Shown here in pieces: positions 5,746 to 6,805 of a stretch of 6,805 nt of DNA. The position numbers and the translations under genes are program-made. Origin of the DNA: Bacteroidia bacterium (GTDB taxonomy: Bacteria; Bacteroidota; Bacteroidia; Flavobacteriales; Flavobacteriaceae); assembly GCA_030429325.1 (NCBI GenBank), contig JAUICT010000111.1, positions 1-6,805 of the forward strand, read 5' to 3'. The number at the start of each line of letters is the position of its first letter. The stretch's first letter is position 1. The notes under the pieces were generated by a model. That model saw nothing but the letters and a program-made list of their open reading frames with translations, was not told the origin of the DNA and searched no databases.

Positions 5746-6505
5746 AGTCATCCCTATCTTCCAAAAACTTAAGTTTTTCCCTAGTGGATTCTATATGCGC
5801 TTTATCCAAAGTAGTATAAATAATCTCTTCCTTTTCTGAATATGTAATAGGGTTTCCCAACGTATCATAAACTCCTGAATGCCCTGGGTATTCATGTCCC
5901 AGATTGTCCTGCCCGACCCTGTTCACCCCTATGGTATAAGCCATATTTTCTATGGCCCTCGCCTTAAGCAGTGCGTCCCATGCTTCAATTCGAGGTTTGG
6001 GCCAATTGGCCACATAAATCAAAACATCATAATTTTCGGCATTACGGGCCCATACCGGAAACCGAAGATCGTAGCAAATTAATGGGCGTATTCTGAAACC
6101 TCGAAAATCGACAAGTACTTTTTCAACTCCTGCGGTATAGACCTTATCCTCTCCTGCAAGGGTAAAAGTGTGTTTTTTATCATAGGTTGAAAGACCTCCA
6201 TCAGGTTGAACAAACCACAATCGATTGAAAAACTTGTCGTCTTCTTGAAATACCATACTGCCCACTATTGCAGCATCCTTCTTTTTTGCCTGACCTTGCA
6301 TCCACTCCACGGTTTTGATTCCTTCCGAAGCATCCAAATGTTTTGGATTCATGGTAAATCCAGAAGTAAACATTTCAGGCAGCACAATTACATCCACCTC
6401 GTTGGAAATGGTATTGATTTTTTCCTCGAACATAGTTCGGTTCTCTTGTGGTGCCTCCCAATGCAAATGGGATTGGATCAACGCAATGTTAAGATGTTGT
6501 GGCAT
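5732..6505 (-). CDS. Nitrilase-superfamily amidohydrolase, omega-amidase (YafV/Nit2-like)
   Basis: A 257-residue single-domain carbon-nitrogen hydrolase, the usual length for YafV-type enzymes. The catalytic triad is visible: Glu44 in VLPEMF, Lys110 in YDKKHTF, and Cys144 in LICYDLRFP, with a further conserved Glu118 in AGED. Subfamily features are NWPKPRIEAWDALLKARAIEN (167-187), GVNRVGQD (193-200) and YPGHSGVYD (206-214). YafV and Nit2 remove the amide of 2-oxoglutaramate and 2-oxosuccinamate, side products of glutamine and asparagine transamination, releasing ammonia and oxoacid; that substrate is inferred here from family. No signal peptide is present, so it is cytoplasmic. The ATG at 6503-6505 gives the expected MPQHLNIALIQ beta-strand start. 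It lies 11 bases downstream of the Nudix gene on the same strand, so the two are probably co-transcribed. Confidence 0.93.
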   Translation of the reverse strand: MPQHLNIALIQSHLHWEAPQENRTMFEEKINTISNEVDVIVLPEMFTSGFTMNPKHLDASEGIKTVEWMQGQAKKKDAAIVGSMVFQEDDKFFNRLWFVQPDGGLSTYDKKHTFTLAGEDKVYTAGVEKVLVDFRGFRIRPLICYDLRFPVWARNAENYDVLIYVANWPKPRIEAWDALLKARAIENMAYTIGVNRVGQDNLGHEYPGHSGVYDTLGNPITYSEKEEIIYTTLDKAHIESTREKLKFLEDRDDFTLK

Positions 6506-6516
6506 TAGGTCTGTTT

Positions 6517-6805
6517 TTAGTCAAAATACACTTTGGTTTCTGTGGATTTTGCATTTTTAAACAATGCGTGTATCTGCTCTTCCAAAATCCGTTCTTCTGA
6601 AAGTTCTGGAAGATTATCCAAAGGAAAAAAGCCAGCGTCCAGCATGTCAAACCCCGCTAGAATCTCCCCTCCTGTCATTTGGCAGAGAAAAATCAGTTTG
6701 TACACATAAAGGGGAGCTGGTGGATGTGGGTGTTCCCGCTTGTCATAAACGGCCAGTAGTCTTATTGCCTCAACCTCAATCCCAGTTTCCTCTTTTACTT
6801 CCTTT
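6517..6805 (-). CDS. Nudix hydrolase, C-terminal fragment
   Basis: Partial gene running off the right edge; 95 residues are visible up to the stop complementary to 6517-6519. The fragment opens in the second half of the Nudix box, KEVKEETGI, matching REUxEExGU with Lys for Arg; the two metal-binding glutamates EE are present. It continues RLLAVYDKREHPHPPAPLY and YKLIFLCQMTGGEI, then GFFPLDNLPELSEERI and a C-terminal helix. The HPHPPAP segment followed by FFLC-like and GFF-x-x-D-x-LP blocks resembles the Nudix group with an extra N-terminal domain (Nudix_N_2, about 200-210 residues). These enzymes hydrolyse nucleoside diphosphates linked to another group; the substrate cannot be told. The first half of the Nudix box and the N-terminus lie outside the window. 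The gene is 11 bases upstream of the omega-amidase. Confidence 0.88.
   Translation of the reverse strand, partial: KEVKEETGIEVEAIRLLAVYDKREHPHPPAPLYVYKLIFLCQMTGGEILAGFDMLDAGFFPLDNLPELSEERILEEQIHALFKNAKSTETKVYFD

Noticed and set aside
6206..6508. A 100-codon open frame on the + strand opposite the amidase N-terminus.
   Set aside because: It is antisense to the region encoding catalytic Glu44 and shows no independent coding evidence.
1..6805. CRISPR array, insertion sequence, tRNA or rRNA gene, or defence or toxin system.
   Set aside because: No regularly spaced direct repeats, no transposase motifs or terminal repeats, no cloverleaf-like RNA segment, and every substantial reading frame is accounted for by the genes listed.

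Overview
The window reads as a chromosomal segment of a marine-type flavobacterium (Bacteroidota, Flavobacteriaceae). Three things point there. The glycyl-tRNA synthetase is the single-chain type of about 514 residues. Two lineage-typical lipoproteins, a DUF3124 protein and an Ig-like Big_5 protein, lie nearby, and Shine-Dalgarno sequences are weak or absent. The one long non-coding stretch is filled with palindromes of the kind scattered through Flavobacteriaceae genomes. Genus is not determinable by eye; a Muricauda/Allomuricauda-like organism is a guess.

Layout, left to right. Bases 1-104 are the 3' end of an Xre-type helix-turn-helix regulator (+). Bases 105-323 are non-coding and hold four consecutive hairpin-forming palindromes. 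A small DUF3124 lipoprotein gene (324-836, +) follows and ends 3 bases short of the convergent glyS gene (840-2384, -). Upstream of glyS on the same strand is a membrane-anchored coiled-coil protein of unknown function (2421-3317, -), probably co-transcribed. A 33-base divergent gap separates it from comF (3351-4055, +, non-ATG start), which is followed by a large Big_5/Ig-like lipoprotein (about 4126-5745, +). The lipoprotein runs tail-to-tail, with a 14-base overlap, into a nitrilase-superfamily omega-amidase (5732-6505, -). The window ends inside a Nudix hydrolase (6517-6805, -) that sits directly upstream of the amidase.

Functional picture. Most of it is housekeeping: translation (GlyRS), small-molecule clean-up (Nudix plus omega-amidase), a ComF phosphoribosyltransferase-fold protein linked in other bacteria to DNA uptake, and envelope lipoproteins. 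The genes form short transcription units: coiled-coil to glyS, comF to Big_5 lipoprotein, and Nudix to amidase.

I see no mobile element, CRISPR array, phage gene, toxin-antitoxin pair or defence system, and no convincing new multi-gene system. The least explained items are the hairpin cluster at 105-273, the coiled-coil family next to glyS, the internally duplicated architecture of the Big_5 lipoprotein, and the start of comF.
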